Part shown: positions 9,535 to 19,154 of the stretch, in pieces
Position numbering within the stretch: position 1 is the stretch's first letter
How the letters are laid out: each line of letters begins with the position of its first letter
Source of the DNA: Streptomyces sp. T12
GTDB lineage: Bacteria > Actinomycetota > Actinomycetes > Streptomycetales > Streptomycetaceae
DNA: 64,000 bases
Assembly: GCF_028736035.1 (NCBI RefSeq)
Contig: NZ_CP117866.1
Coordinates: 992,001-1,056,000, forward strand
Reading direction: 5' to 3'
Program-made: the position numbers and the translations under genes
The notes under the pieces: generated by a model
What the model was told of the DNA's origin: nothing
Seen by the model: the letters and a program-made list of their open reading frames with translations, nothing else
The model's database searches: none

Positions 9535-10125
9535 GGCAGATCTTGCGGTCCACGGACCCTGGGGGTCACGCCCTGGCCTTCACCACCGGACGGGGCAACG
9601 ACGTGCGGGCCACCGCCACCGCGGGCATCGCCCCGCATGGTCGGCCTGTCCGTCGAGGAGGGCCGCGCCGACCTCGGGGCCTTCTCCTGCTCCCTCGTGC
9701 ACGATACCCAACTGCGCTGACTGGCACCGGAGAAGGGCGCCCTCCACATAGCCACCGACGCCGTCGTCAACGCCGCCCGGGACCTCGCCGCCAAGCGGGC
9801 CGGCAAGCCCGTATGGCGCTTCCTCGACGAGATGTCGCCCGAGGAAGCGGTCGCCCAGGTCGACTTCCGCCGACTCCGCGACACCCTCACCCCCGAGGAG
9901 GCCCTTCAGGCCCTACGCCACGCCCAGCCCGGCCGCGAGGAGCGGATCGCACGACTACTGGAGCGGGATTACCCCGCCTACACCACCACCGGCTGCCTCG
10001 GTCACTCGGACGAGGAGCTGGCCCGCCTCGCGCGCGAGGCCGTCGCCGACGGCTTCGCCCAGATCAAACCGAAAATCGGCGGGGTTGGAGGACGACGTAC
10101 GGCGGATACGCACCGCCCACCGGCC
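9535..10125 (+). pseudogene. L-fuconate dehydratase (enolase superfamily), decayed partial copy
   Basis: Pieces in three frames match the intact dehydratase at 27629-28954 almost residue for residue: [14 protein letters not shown], then VGLSVEE, LGAFS and LVHD, then [36 protein letters not shown] and LEDDVRR. A TGA at 9718-9720 replaces the conserved tryptophan of [10 protein letters not shown]. There are frame changes near 9640 and 10080. The catalytic C-terminal half (metal ligands, His general base) is missing. The remnant sits next to a dead alpha-L-fucosidase, mirroring the intact fucosidase plus dehydratase locus between 27 and 35 kb. Confidence 0.85.
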
Positions 10126-10771
10126 TACAGCTGCCGGAGGTATTGACGCATTCCGCTTCCCACACTTAGCGTCTGCCCGAGCTTACGAACATTGTTCGAT
10201 TTATCGAACAACTCACCTGATGGGCAGGGAGTTCGGCTACGGAGGCTTCCCCCGGCCGAGCACTGGGAGGCACGCCGCACGGCGCAACTGCGGTCAGGAC
10301 CTGGAGACGGAGACTCGGTCGACCGCCGCTGACTGCGCCGTACTCCGAAGGCTGCTGGGCCTGGACAGCAGAGAGACAGGAGTCGCACGAGAACAGGACG
10401 CCGAAGCGGCACAGCCGAAGAGCCGCCTCACAGGCGCCGAAAGAAGCACCAGACCGTCTCGCCGCACCGCGCCCACGCGCGCTCGAATCGACAACCGCCC
10501 GTCCGGCCCCGCCCCACTCGGGCGACAACCGTGCCAACACCTCACAAGCCGTCATCACGAAACGCACCGGCATCGTGCGCCCAATCTCGCCGTCACCACG
10601 GCGAAGTGACGGCACGCAGGAGACACATCGTTACCCGGATCCAGCCGGTCGCTTCCGCGTCGTGCGGCAGCCGGTCCGGTCCCTCCAACACCGAGACCGA
10701 GCTTTTCCCGCCATCCCGATTCGGGCGCTCTTCGCCCGGTGGTGGCCTTTGCAGAACGACAGGAGATGTAC
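10126..10771. other. intergenic region carrying a strong overlapping palindrome
   Basis: No gene is recognisable here. The region holds the inverted repeats described at 10186-10211. AGGAG at about 10761 is the probable ribosome site of the GH43 remnant that follows. Confidence 0.4.
10186..10211. promoter_or_regulatory. overlapping TTGTTCGAT / ATCGAACAA palindromes, candidate IclR-type operator
   Basis: TTGTTCGAT at 10192-10200 and ATCGAACAA at 10203-10211 form a perfect 9-2-9 inverted repeat. A second one, CGAACA-T-TGTTCG at 10186-10198, shares its right arm, giving three half-sites. GTTCGAT half-sites in this arrangement recall operators of IclR-family regulators. The gene once controlled is unclear, because the neighbours are pseudogenes. 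Confidence 0.55.
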
Positions 10772-11615
10772 ATGTCCGCGCTGCGCGCCCGGTTGTCGGT
10801 GGTATTGCTCGCCGTATGCCTCCTTTCACCTCCCAAGCACTGGCCGCACCTGAGCGGGCTACCGCCGCCGACCCCGGCTACCTGATGGTGCACTTCACCG
10901 GGGATCGGGCAACCAATCAGCAGATGTACCTCTCGCACAGCACGGACGGCCTGCACTGGAACGACCTCAACGGCGGAGCGTCGATCCTGCGCTCCACGGT
11001 CGGCACGAAGGGCGTGCGCGACCCCGCACTCGTGAGATCCCCTGACGGCAGCAGGTACTGGATCATCGCGACCGACCTGTGCTGGGGCTGCGGGTCGACC
11101 GTGGACGGCTCCATCAACAACGGCAGCCGCAACCTCGTGGTGTGGGAGTCGACGGACCTGGTCAACTGGTCGCAGCCGTGGCTGCTCAACGTCGCCGGCG
11201 CCATCCCCGACGGGCGCAACGCCTGGGCGCCCGAGGCGATCTGGGACCCGGCCAGCAACGACTACGTCATGTACTGGGCGACCAACGTGCCCCTCAACGG
11301 CAAGACGAAGCACCGCATCTTCTACGCCCGCACCAGCGACTTCCGCACCATCACCACCCCACAGATCTACATCGACCGCCCCGGCACCCAGGAACTCATC
11401 GACACCCAGATCGTCGAGGTGCCCTCCGGAGTGGGTAACTACCGCTACGTGCGGGCCTCCGGCGACGGCCAGATCACCCTCGAAGGCAGCAACTCGATCC
11501 TCGGGCCCTGGACCAACCTCGGCAACCTCTCCGGCATCGGCCTGACCGGGTCGATGGTCGAGGGCCCGATGTGGATGAAGTTCAACGGCACCAACAAGTG
11601 GGCCCTCTACCTCGA
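10772..11615 (+). pseudogene. secreted glycoside hydrolase family 43 protein, frameshifted signal and missing C-terminus
   Basis: The ATG at 10772, with AGGAG upstream, opens a signal peptide (SALRARLSVVLLAVCLL). The mature part, from TSQALAAPERATA onward, lies in another frame, so there is a one-base slip near 10820. The body shows the five-bladed GH43 pattern: an early strand with FTGDRATNQQMYL, VRDPALVRS, the catalytic-region motif NAWAPEAIWD, and ELIDTQIVEV. At about 11615, within the last blade (WALYLDQ), it changes abruptly into WD40 repeats of an unrelated protein. The family acts on arabinosides or xylosides. Both lesions make it inactive. Confidence 0.75.
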
Positions 11616-13511
11616 CCAGGCCGGCCGCTGGGCGACATGGGACGTGGCCACACACGAGAAGACCGGGACGGGCAGGTTGCCGCAGGGCGACGCGATCGCC
11701 GCAGCCCCGGACGGCCGCGTCGTCGCCGTCTCCCAGCCCGGCGGTGTACGGCTGTGGGACACGAAGACCGGCCGGTGGACGGGGGGTTCGAAGCCCATGC
11801 CGCCGTGGACGGCGGTGTAGATCGGCAACGGTGGCGCGGTGGTCCGGGACACGGACGACGACCGGGTGCGGCTGCGTTCCGTCAGCGACGGCAGCGTCCT
11901 CTTCGAGACCCGATCACCTGGTGATGTGGCGCCTGTGCTGAGCGCCGACGGGCGTTGCGTCGCGGCCTGTCCCGCCGACGGCACACCGCAGGTCTGGGAC
12001 CTCACCAGCCGCCGCAGGCTGCCCGGCGCCTGGGAGGACACCTCCGGCCTGTGCGACTGGACCGACCAGCCCACCGGCGTGATGTACGCCGCCACGACGA
12101 TGAGCCTGAGCGCGTCCGGCGACCGTCTGCTGACCGTTTCATCGGCGGACGTCCGCGTATGGAACACCCGCACCGGCCGTCAAGTGGCCGAGCTGCCCGA
12201 TTCCGGCGTGCGGCACGCGTCCATGAGTGCCGACGGCGCCTTCCTGGCTACAGCGGACGACAGCGAGGTACAGGTCTGGCAGTTGTCGGCCCCCGACGCC
12301 CCGGTGTTCCGGCGCGACCTGAACAACCAGCAGCCGTACGGCGGCCTGGGCTGGGACCCCTCCCGCCCGGTCCTGCGCTACCTGGAAGGCGGCACGGTCC
12401 ACTCGCTCGACCTGGGCCCGGCGGTCACTTCCGCCTGGCAGGACCGCCCGTTCGACGAAGTCCTGCTGAGCCCGGACGGTCACACCCTGGCCACCGCCCA
12501 ACTCTCGGGGAACCGATACACCGTTCAGCTTCGCTCCACCCGCGACGGCCACATCCTGCGCACGCTGCCGACGCCGACACGTCCGGTCTCCCGCGACCCT
12601 AACGAACCGGTCGCCCGGACGGACACCCGGCCGTTGATGGCGTTCGACGCCGACGGCACGACGTTCGCCTACGGCGTCTCGGCACCGGGCAGTCAAGCGT
12701 CACCACAACGTCTGGCTCTCTGGGACGTACGACAGAGCCGCGCACGCGCCGAGCTGGACCTGGCGACCCCCGAGGTCGGCCCCGTTGTGACCTTGGCCCT
12801 CGGCCCGTACGGCCGTACCGTCTACGCCGGCCGGGTCGGGCCCGCCGGCGACCTGGACACCGAGGTATGGGACACCGCACGTGCCCGCCGCGTCCGGGTG
12901 CTCACCGGACCGGCCGACTCGACCGGCCTGGCGCTCGCCGTGCGCCCCGGCGGACGCCTCCTGGCCATGGGCAACCGCAGGGCCACCCTGCCCTCGGGCC
13001 GGTGACCGACCGGGACCTCGTTTCCGGCGACGAGGTCGTCGCCCTCGCCTTCAGCGCCGACGGCTCGCGGCTGGCCGCAGGCGACGGCGCGGGCAAAGTC
13101 GCCCTGTGGGACGGGCGGCTGCGACAGCGCGCCGGCATCCTGCGCAATGTCTTCCCCGCCTCGCTCGGCACCGTCCCGGAATCGGTGAGCGAGGTGGCGT
13201 TCAGCCCCGACGGCCGCACCCTGGCCGTCGGCGGCACCGCGGGCAGGCTCCAGCTGTGGGACACGGAGACCCAGCAGCCTCTCGGCGACGCGTTGACCAC
13301 ACCCGGCGACGCGGTCGCCTCCCTGTCCTTCAGCCCGGACGGCACGACCGTGTACGCGGCCGGCGCACATGTCCCGCTGCAGCGCTACGTCATCGATCCG
13401 GGGCGAGCGGTCGCCGAGGTCTGCGCCCGCGCGGGACACGCTGAACTGACGCGGGCCCAGTGGCGGACGTACGTCGGCGACATGCCTTACCAGAAGGTTT
13501 GCGGCCAGTGA
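11616..13511 (+). pseudogene. WD40-repeat C-terminal region of an nSTAND/WD40-type protein, broken
   Basis: This stretch encodes at least seven beta-propeller blades with SADG, SPDG and LWD/VWD signatures. It ends in the AQWRTYVGDMPYQKVC tail common to large Streptomyces NTPase-WD40 proteins. It has no start or effector domain of its own, because its beginning is fused to the GH43 fragment. A TAG at 11818-11820 interrupts the frame after WTAV, and a frame change near 13000 splits the last three blades, which end with the TGA at 13509-13511. The N-terminal protease or NTPase part is lost. Confidence 0.75.
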
Positions 13512-13592
13512 TCCGGCGTCTCGATCTCGGATTCGGCCACGCTCCGGGGGACGTCACCGGCGTCGAGCCGTCGGACAACCCACCTGAAGTGC

Positions 13593-14786
13593 TCACCCGG
13601 TCTCGGCGGCGGAGGGCGCGAGCTTGTGCTCGGCCGATGCCTTTGTGCCGGCCACCGTCATCCGGAGCAGGGGCAGCGAGGCGATGACGGTGCCGAGCGC
13701 CAGGACGATGCCGAGCACGTCGGCCCCGGCGGCGTCGAGGACGGCTCCGACGGCCAGGGGTCCGATGCCGGTGCCCAGGGCGCCCGCGCCGCTGAGGGAG
13801 GCGACCAGGCGTCCGGTCGGGTCGATGAGCGCCGCGGCGGCGAGCATCTGCACCAGGACGGCCAGTTGGCAGGCCTGCCAGAGGACGGCCGCGACGGTGA
13901 AGAGCACGGGGTCGTGGGTGAGGACCAGGGCCGCCATCGCGAGGGCCTGTGCCGTGACGAAGACGGCCATGGACCGCATGCGCCCGAAGCGCCGCGCCGC
14001 CATCGGACCCACCGCCGCGCCGACGAGCGCCACGACGCTGGAGATGGCGAGGACGGCCGACACGGCCGAGTGGGACAGCCCGGTGTGCTGACGGCCGAGG
14101 ACCGAGGCGTAGGACCACGCGCCCTGGGTGACGGTCCACAGCAGCGCGGTTCCGAGGAGCAGAACCACCGACGGCTTGGCCGTGGTTGTCACTACCGTAC
14201 CGGCGGAGGCGGCGCCCGGTGTCGCGGGACCGTCCGGGAGCCGGCGTACCAGTGGCCAGGCGACGAGACAGCACAGCGCCATGAGCAGGAAGCCGGTCCC
14301 CTCCCCCAGGTCGTGGTTGGCTGCGGGGACGCCCATGATCAACAGCGCCGTCACGCCGACCACGCCGGAGTTGGTGACCGCGGACGCCTTGTCGGCGTCG
14401 TCGGTGGCGGCGAGCGCCGCCGTGGCCGCCGCGTAGACCGCGCCGAGCCCCGCGCCGAGGACCAGGTTGGCGAGGACCAGGGTCACCGGGTCGGTGGCCG
14501 CCGCCGCGCCCAGGAAGCCGGCACCGGAGAGGGCGAGCCCGAGGCGGGTCATCCGCACCCGCCCAGGCCGCGCTGCCCGCTTTGCCAGCAACAGCGTGAC
14601 CACCGCCGTCGTCATCAGCTGGGTCGCGGCCACAAGCCCGGCGCCGGAGTCCGACAACCCGAAGCGTGACGCGAAGTCGTCGACGAACACGGGCATCACG
14701 TTCGCCCCGCCGTTGCCGAGGGTGACTCCGGCGGTGAGCGCCACGGCGACACCGAAGGTCAGGGCGGAGGCGCTTCGCGCGCTCAC
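13593..14786 (-). CDS. MFS transporter, 12-TM
   Basis: This 397-residue integral membrane protein has evenly spaced hydrophobic helices. A short basic loop after helix two (AKRAARPGRVRMTRLG) has the position of the family loop-2/3 motif. The start is a GTG at 14786 with AGAGGAA upstream. Sequence alone does not show the substrate; it resembles drug or cyanate-type exporters. It lies on the same strand as, and 197 bases downstream of, the P450 gene, but a strong hairpin between them argues for separate transcription. Confidence 0.8.
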   Translation of the reverse strand: MSARSASALTFGVAVALTAGVTLGNGGANVMPVFVDDFASRFGLSDSGAGLVAATQLMTTAVVTLLLAKRAARPGRVRMTRLGLALSGAGFLGAAAATDPVTLVLANLVLGAGLGAVYAAATAALAATDDADKASAVTNSGVVGVTALLIMGVPAANHDLGEGTGFLLMALCCLVAWPLVRRLPDGPATPGAASAGTVVTTTAKPSVVLLLGTALLWTVTQGAWSYASVLGRQHTGLSHSAVSAVLAISSVVALVGAAVGPMAARRFGRMRSMAVFVTAQALAMAALVLTHDPVLFTVAAVLWQACQLAVLVQMLAAAALIDPTGRLVASLSGAGALGTGIGPLAVGAVLDAAGADVLGIVLALGTVIASLPLLRMTVAGTKASAEHKLAPSAAETG

Positions 14787-14900
14787 CGGCCGTTCCTCTG
14801 CGAGGAGTTGGGGACTACCACTGTCCCTCGGCGGAGCGCCGAGTGTGCAACAAGCATGAGAGCCTCACGAGTCAGGGGGCACGAGCCGTGTTTTCGGAGC

Positions 14901-14935
14901 ACGGGCCACGGACGCGTCGGACGTCCGTGGCCCGT
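14901..14935. terminator. 14-bp perfect hairpin between P450 and MFS genes
   Basis: ACGGGCCACGGACG at 14901-14914 pairs perfectly with 14922-14935 across a seven-base loop. It lies about 50 bases after the P450 stop on the minus strand and is a good intrinsic-type terminator. The U tract is poor, as is usual in Streptomyces. Confidence 0.7.
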
Positions 14936-14983
14936 CGATCGGGGATTCGACGCGGTGGACGTCTGCCACCGCACCGTGGGCGG

Positions 14984-17900
14984 TCAGCCGGCCCAGACGT
15001 CTTCCACGTAGTGGCCGGACTCGGTGAGGGCGGCCAGCCAGGCGGTGGCCTCCTCATCGCCGGCGCCTGTGTTCTTGCGGTAGATCGCCATGAACGCCTC
15101 CCGCACCGCCGGGGCCATGCGGCGGCCGTCTCCGCAGATGTAGACGCGTCCGCCGGCCTCCAGTACTGCCCAGACCTCGTCGCTCTCCTTGGCGATGCGG
15201 TCCTGGACGAAGCGGGCACCGTCCTCGGGGGCGCAGGAGAAGGTGGGGCGCATGCTGACGGCTCCGGCCGCCGCGGCCGCCTCGAACTCCGCGCGGTGGA
15301 GGTAGTCGACGTCGGGGTGGTCGCAGCCGAAGTAGCACAGCAGGGTGCCGGTCGACCGGGTGTGGTGGCGGTCGAGGACGGCGCCGCGGAAGGGAGCCAG
15401 GCCGGTGCCGGCGCTGACCAGGATCACGGGTATGGAATCGTCCTCGGGCAGACGGAAGGCCTCGCTGCAGGGCAGCACCCGGGCCTGGACGGTGTCGCCG
15501 GCGTTCACGGTCTGCAGGTAGTGCGAGCCGATGCCGCGGAAGGTGCCCTCGCCGCGACGGTGGGGCGCGGCGAGCAGCGACACCATCAGGTCGACTTCGC
15601 CGGGTGCCGCTTCGGCGGACGAGGAGACGGAGTAGTGGCGCGGGCGCAGGACGGGCAGGAGCTCCAGGAAGACCTCGAAGGGCAGCTCGCAGGCGCGATA
15701 GCGCTCCAGCAGGTCCAGGAGGCCGAGCCCGGCGGCGGTCACCTGCTCGCGGAAGGTCTCCTCATCCGCCGCTGCGAGTTCGGCCAGGGGACGCTTCTCG
15801 GGCGGGCAGGCGGTGTGCTCGGCAAGCACGGCGACCTGTTCCCGGGTGGCGGCATCCTGCAATTCGACGAAGTCGGTGAGCAGGCGGCGCAGGGTCAGTG
15901 GGCGGTCGACGGGCAGGGCGCCCCGGCTGCGGCGGCGGGCGCGGAGCCGGACGGTGCGGTCCAGGTCGAGCGAAAAGCGGTCGGCCACGCGCTGGACGAG
16001 GTCGTGCGGGTTGCTCGGGAGGACGGCCAGGTGGTCGCCGGTACGGTAGGTGACGCCCTCGGGCAGCCGGAGCCTCAGGAATCGCTTGGAACGGCCCAGC
16101 CCGTGGTTCATGTCGACCAGTTCGTACGCGTCGAGCACCTCCATCGGCTGGACGCCGTGCCGTGCCGCGAGCCCGCCGATGACCGAGTCGGTCGTGTCCT
16201 CCAGCTCGTACAGACCCGTCTCCTGTTCGTCGGCGGGCTCGGCCTCCTGCGCTTCCACGGCGGCTCCGTACCGCTGCAGCAGGGCGGTCCACAGGTCGCC
16301 GGTCCACCGGTCCACCGTGCCGGCGAAGTCGCCGGCGGCGTCCGCGGCGCCGCGCTCCAGCAGTGAGGTGGCGCCTGCGGCGGTGAGCTTCTCGTCGATG
16401 AGGGTGGGGATGCGCTGGTAGGTGGCGGCCCAGTTGCGGTCGCCGACGCCGAGTACCGCGTACTGGAGGCCGTCGAGCGCGCCGGGCTCCAGGCCCTCCA
16501 GCCAGGTGACGAACTCCGCGGCATCGTCGGTGGGCCTGCCGTTGTAGGAGGCGGCCACGATCACCACCGGTCCGTCACCCGAGGAGAGTTCGCCCACGGC
16601 GTCGTTGAGGGGCGCGACGGACGGGGCGAAACCGCGCTCGTCGCCGTCCGTCGCCAGGTCGCGGGCGATGCCGGCGCAGGTGCCCAGGTTGGAGCCGTGC
16701 AGGAGGGTCAGCGCGGTCCCGGTGGCGCGCCGGACGGCGGGGCGGCCCTCGGCGGCGGGGGCGGCGCTCGCGGAGACGGCGGGCAGGCGGCGCTCGCCGC
16801 TGGTGCGCCGGGCCAGGTTCAGGGTGAACTCGTCGGGCTTGAGGGTGAGGGACTGCTTGATCTTCAGCTGGTAGTTGGTGTGGTCGATCAGCCGGTAGCG
16901 GTGGATCACCAGCGCGAGGACCAGCGTCGCCTCGTGCAGCGCGAACTGGCGGCCGATGCAGGCGCGTTCGCCGCTGCCGAACGGCTTGAACAGGTGGACC
17001 GGCCGCTCCTCCTCCCGCTCGGGCAGGAACCGGTCGGGGTCGAACAGCTCGACGTTCTCGCCCCAGGCGGGATCGCGGTGCAGCTGCGGGATGAGGATCT
17101 GGATCGACTCGCCCTTGCGCACGGCGTACTTGCCGCCGATGACGGTGTCCTGAAGCGGCTCCACGGCGTACGCGGGGGCCGTCGGCCACAGCCGCAGGCC
17201 TTCGTTGAGCACCTGGCGGATGTACGTCAGCTTGCCGATGTCCCCGTAGTCCGGCTCGGGGGCGTCCAAGTCGCCCCACAGCGCGTCGACCTCGGCCTGG
17301 GCGCGGGCGAGGACCTCGGGGTGCTTGGTCAGGTAGTAGAGGGCGAAGGACAGGGCCCCGCTGGTGGTCTCGTGACCGGCGATGAGGAACGTGATCGCCT
17401 GGTAGCGGATGTTGACGTCGTCCAGGGGCTCGCCCGTCACCGCGTCACGGGTGTGCAGCATGCGTCCGAGCAGGTCGTCGGTGCTCTGGTCGCCGGACGC
17501 CCGGCGCTGCCGGATCACGTCGTCGACCAGGTCCTTCATCAGGGTGACGTCCTCGCCGAACTGCTCCGTCTGCTTCCACTTGAACAGCTCCGTGCCGGGG
17601 ATGGACTCCCCCTTGGCCTGGGCGAAGCCCAGAGCCCGCGACAGGGCGGTGACGAAGGGGTGCGGCTCCTCCCGGCTGAACGACTCGAAGTCGTAGCCGA
17701 AACCGCACAGGCCGATCGTGTCGAGCGTCAGCCGCGTCATGTCGTCGGCGACGTCCACGGGCTCCGAACCTGCCGCCTGGTCCCACTTCCTGACCAGCTC
17801 GCGGGCGACCTGGAGCATCGTCGCGTGGTAACCGCGCATCGCGCCGAGCGAGAACGCCGGCATCAGGACGTCGTGCGCCTTGCGCCAGTTGGGCTCGTCG

Positions 17901-18196
17901 TTGAAGGCGGTGAAGAGCCCGTCGCCGCCGATGTCCCGAAGGATGACGAGGTCGGGGTGCACGTTCTTGCGGAACCGGCTCTCGTCCGCCAGCTCGGTGA
18001 CCAGGTCGAGGCCCGAGGCGAAGTTGATCTCGTTGCCGAAGACGCGGATCTTGAACAGCGGCCCCAGCTCCTTGGCCTCCTTCATCACGTAGTGCAGGCC
18101 GTCGACACCACTGGGGATGTCGAACGCGTGGCCGACCAGGGGCAGGGCGGGACGCTGAGGGATCGGCTCGGTTCCGCGCAGGGCCTCGTGGGTCAT
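14984..18196 (-). CDS. bifunctional cytochrome P450/NADPH-P450 reductase, CYP102 family
   Basis: This is a 1070-residue self-sufficient fatty-acid hydroxylase type of fusion. The P450 half has the I-helix AGHETT at residues 273-278, the ExxR helix (NEGLR) and the heme loop FGSGERACIGRQF with Cys413. The reductase half has an FMN flavodoxin domain (LLHGSNLGTCAGIAR), an FAD domain (RHYSVSSS) and NADPH-binding GTGLAPFRG, and ends in YVEDVWAG. Domain order and length match Bacillus BM3-like enzymes. The ATG at 18196 is used, with AAAGG upstream; the longer open frame runs into the promoter. A TetR gene is divergent and three matching palindromic sites lie between them, as in fatty-acid-inducible BM3 systems. 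Confidence 0.95.
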   Translation of the reverse strand: MTHEALRGTEPIPQRPALPLVGHAFDIPSGVDGLHYVMKEAKELGPLFKIRVFGNEINFASGLDLVTELADESRFRKNVHPDLVILRDIGGDGLFTAFNDEPNWRKAHDVLMPAFSLGAMRGYHATMLQVARELVRKWDQAAGSEPVDVADDMTRLTLDTIGLCGFGYDFESFSREEPHPFVTALSRALGFAQAKGESIPGTELFKWKQTEQFGEDVTLMKDLVDDVIRQRRASGDQSTDDLLGRMLHTRDAVTGEPLDDVNIRYQAITFLIAGHETTSGALSFALYYLTKHPEVLARAQAEVDALWGDLDAPEPDYGDIGKLTYIRQVLNEGLRLWPTAPAYAVEPLQDTVIGGKYAVRKGESIQILIPQLHRDPAWGENVELFDPDRFLPEREEERPVHLFKPFGSGERACIGRQFALHEATLVLALVIHRYRLIDHTNYQLKIKQSLTLKPDEFTLNLARRTSGERRLPAVSASAAPAAEGRPAVRRATGTALTLLHGSNLGTCAGIARDLATDGDERGFAPSVAPLNDAVGELSSGDGPVVIVAASYNGRPTDDAAEFVTWLEGLEPGALDGLQYAVLGVGDRNWAATYQRIPTLIDEKLTAAGATSLLERGAADAAGDFAGTVDRWTGDLWTALLQRYGAAVEAQEAEPADEQETGLYELEDTTDSVIGGLAARHGVQPMEVLDAYELVDMNHGLGRSKRFLRLRLPEGVTYRTGDHLAVLPSNPHDLVQRVADRFSLDLDRTVRLRARRRSRGALPVDRPLTLRRLLTDFVELQDAATREQVAVLAEHTACPPEKRPLAELAAADEETFREQVTAAGLGLLDLLERYRACELPFEVFLELLPVLRPRHYSVSSSAEAAPGEVDLMVSLLAAPHRRGEGTFRGIGSHYLQTVNAGDTVQARVLPCSEAFRLPEDDSIPVILVSAGTGLAPFRGAVLDRHHTRSTGTLLCYFGCDHPDVDYLHRAEFEAAAAAGAVSMRPTFSCAPEDGARFVQDRIAKESDEVWAVLEAGGRVYICGDGRRMAPAVREAFMAIYRKNTGAGDEEATAWLAALTESGHYVEDVWAG

Positions 18197-18252
18197 GAGC
18201 TTGCCTTTCGTTCGGCGCAGGCTGTCGCTGGGCAGAAACATACAAGCGACAT

Positions 18253-18264
18253 TGTCGCTCGACA
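18253..18264. promoter_or_regulatory. TGTCG-CT-CGACA, candidate TetR operator 1
   Basis: This is the core of a perfect 22-base palindrome spanning 18248-18269, located 52 bases upstream of the P450 start. Two near copies follow at 18279 and 18387. Confidence 0.65.
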
Positions 18265-18278
18265 ATGTCAGACGATTA

Positions 18279-18290
18279 TGTTGATCGACA
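18279..18290. promoter_or_regulatory. TGTTG-AT-CGACA, candidate TetR operator 2
   Basis: This is an imperfect copy of the core at 18253, one mismatch from perfect symmetry and offset by 26 bases. The spacing would allow side-by-side dimers. Confidence 0.5.
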
Positions 18291-18386
18291 CAGTCGATTG
18301 ATGGAACGCGCCTTCTGCGGGTGCATGACATGCACCGGGATGCCCGGATCACAGGCGTTGCCGGCGAGCGGTGCTGTCGAGGTTCT

Positions 18387-18398
18387 TGTCGATCGACC
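18387..18398. promoter_or_regulatory. TGTCG-AT-CGACC, candidate TetR operator 3
   Basis: This third copy lies 34 bases before the TetR start, which suggests autoregulation by the divergent regulator. Confidence 0.45.
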
Positions 18399-18431
18399 TG
18401 TTCGTCAGACTGAGTCGCATAAGATGCTGTC

Positions 18432-19019
18432 ATGGCTCATGTATCCGCGGCGGAGCGCCGCCCTCAACTGATCAAGGCGGCCATCGACCTGATGAGCAGG
18501 GAGGGCGTCGCCGCCGGCAGCACTCGCGCCATCGCCGCCGAGCTCGGTGTGGCACAGGCGACGGTGCACTACACCTTCGGCACGAAGGAAGATCTGTACC
18601 GGGCCGTCATGGAGCAGCTCACCCAGGACCTGGTCACCCAGGTGGAGCAGGCGGCGCCCACGGACGCGAGTTTCGAGGACACGATCGTCACGCTCGCCGA
18701 GGCACTGTGGCGCACCGTGGTCGAACAGCCCGCGTCTTACCAGCTCCTCACGGAGCTTTCCATGTTCGCCCTGCGTACGCCCCATCTCCAGGAGGCTTTG
18801 CACGGCCACTACAGCAGCGTCTTGGCGGTGACGACGAAACTGATCAGCGAGGCCGCCGAACGCACCGGTCACCAGCTCGCCCAGCCCGCCGAGACGATCG
18901 CGAGGTTCTTCCTCGCGGGCTTCGACGGGCTGACCATGCAGCGACTGTCACTTCCGGACGAGGAGGCCGAAGGCGTCTGCCTGCGGGCGCTGATCTCCGC
19001 CGTCCTGGCCATGGCCTGA
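18432..19019 (+). CDS. TetR-family regulator of the divergent CYP102 gene
   Basis: The 195-residue protein has an N-terminal TetR helix-turn-helix at about residues 25-60 (STRAIAAELGVAQATVHYTF, then TKEDLYRAV) and an all-helical ligand domain. Divergent placement next to a CYP102 enzyme and three shared palindromes in the 235-base gap suggest repression of the P450 gene that is relieved by a fatty acid or other hydrophobic substrate. That model follows the BM3R1 precedent and is not shown by sequence alone. Confidence 0.88.
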   Translation: MAHVSAAERRPQLIKAAIDLMSREGVAAGSTRAIAAELGVAQATVHYTFGTKEDLYRAVMEQLTQDLVTQVEQAAPTDASFEDTIVTLAEALWRTVVEQPASYQLLTELSMFALRTPHLQEALHGHYSSVLAVTTKLISEAAERTGHQLAQPAETIARFFLAGFDGLTMQRLSLPDEEAEGVCLRALISAVLAMA

Positions 19020-19154
19020 GGTCGCCGCGCAGCAGGCAGGAAGCGCACCTGGAACGCCCCCTGCCGGCACGGGCGAGCGGCCGCGCGGTGGCACCACAGC
19101 ACACAACGCCGAGACCCCGCGGGCGAGTCGCCCGGCCAGGGGTTGGCGACGAGG

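Noticed and set aside
16697..18301. 534-codon plus-strand frame, and the 507-codon frame at 14843-16366
   Set aside because: Both are antisense to the CYP102 gene and have no recognisable domains.
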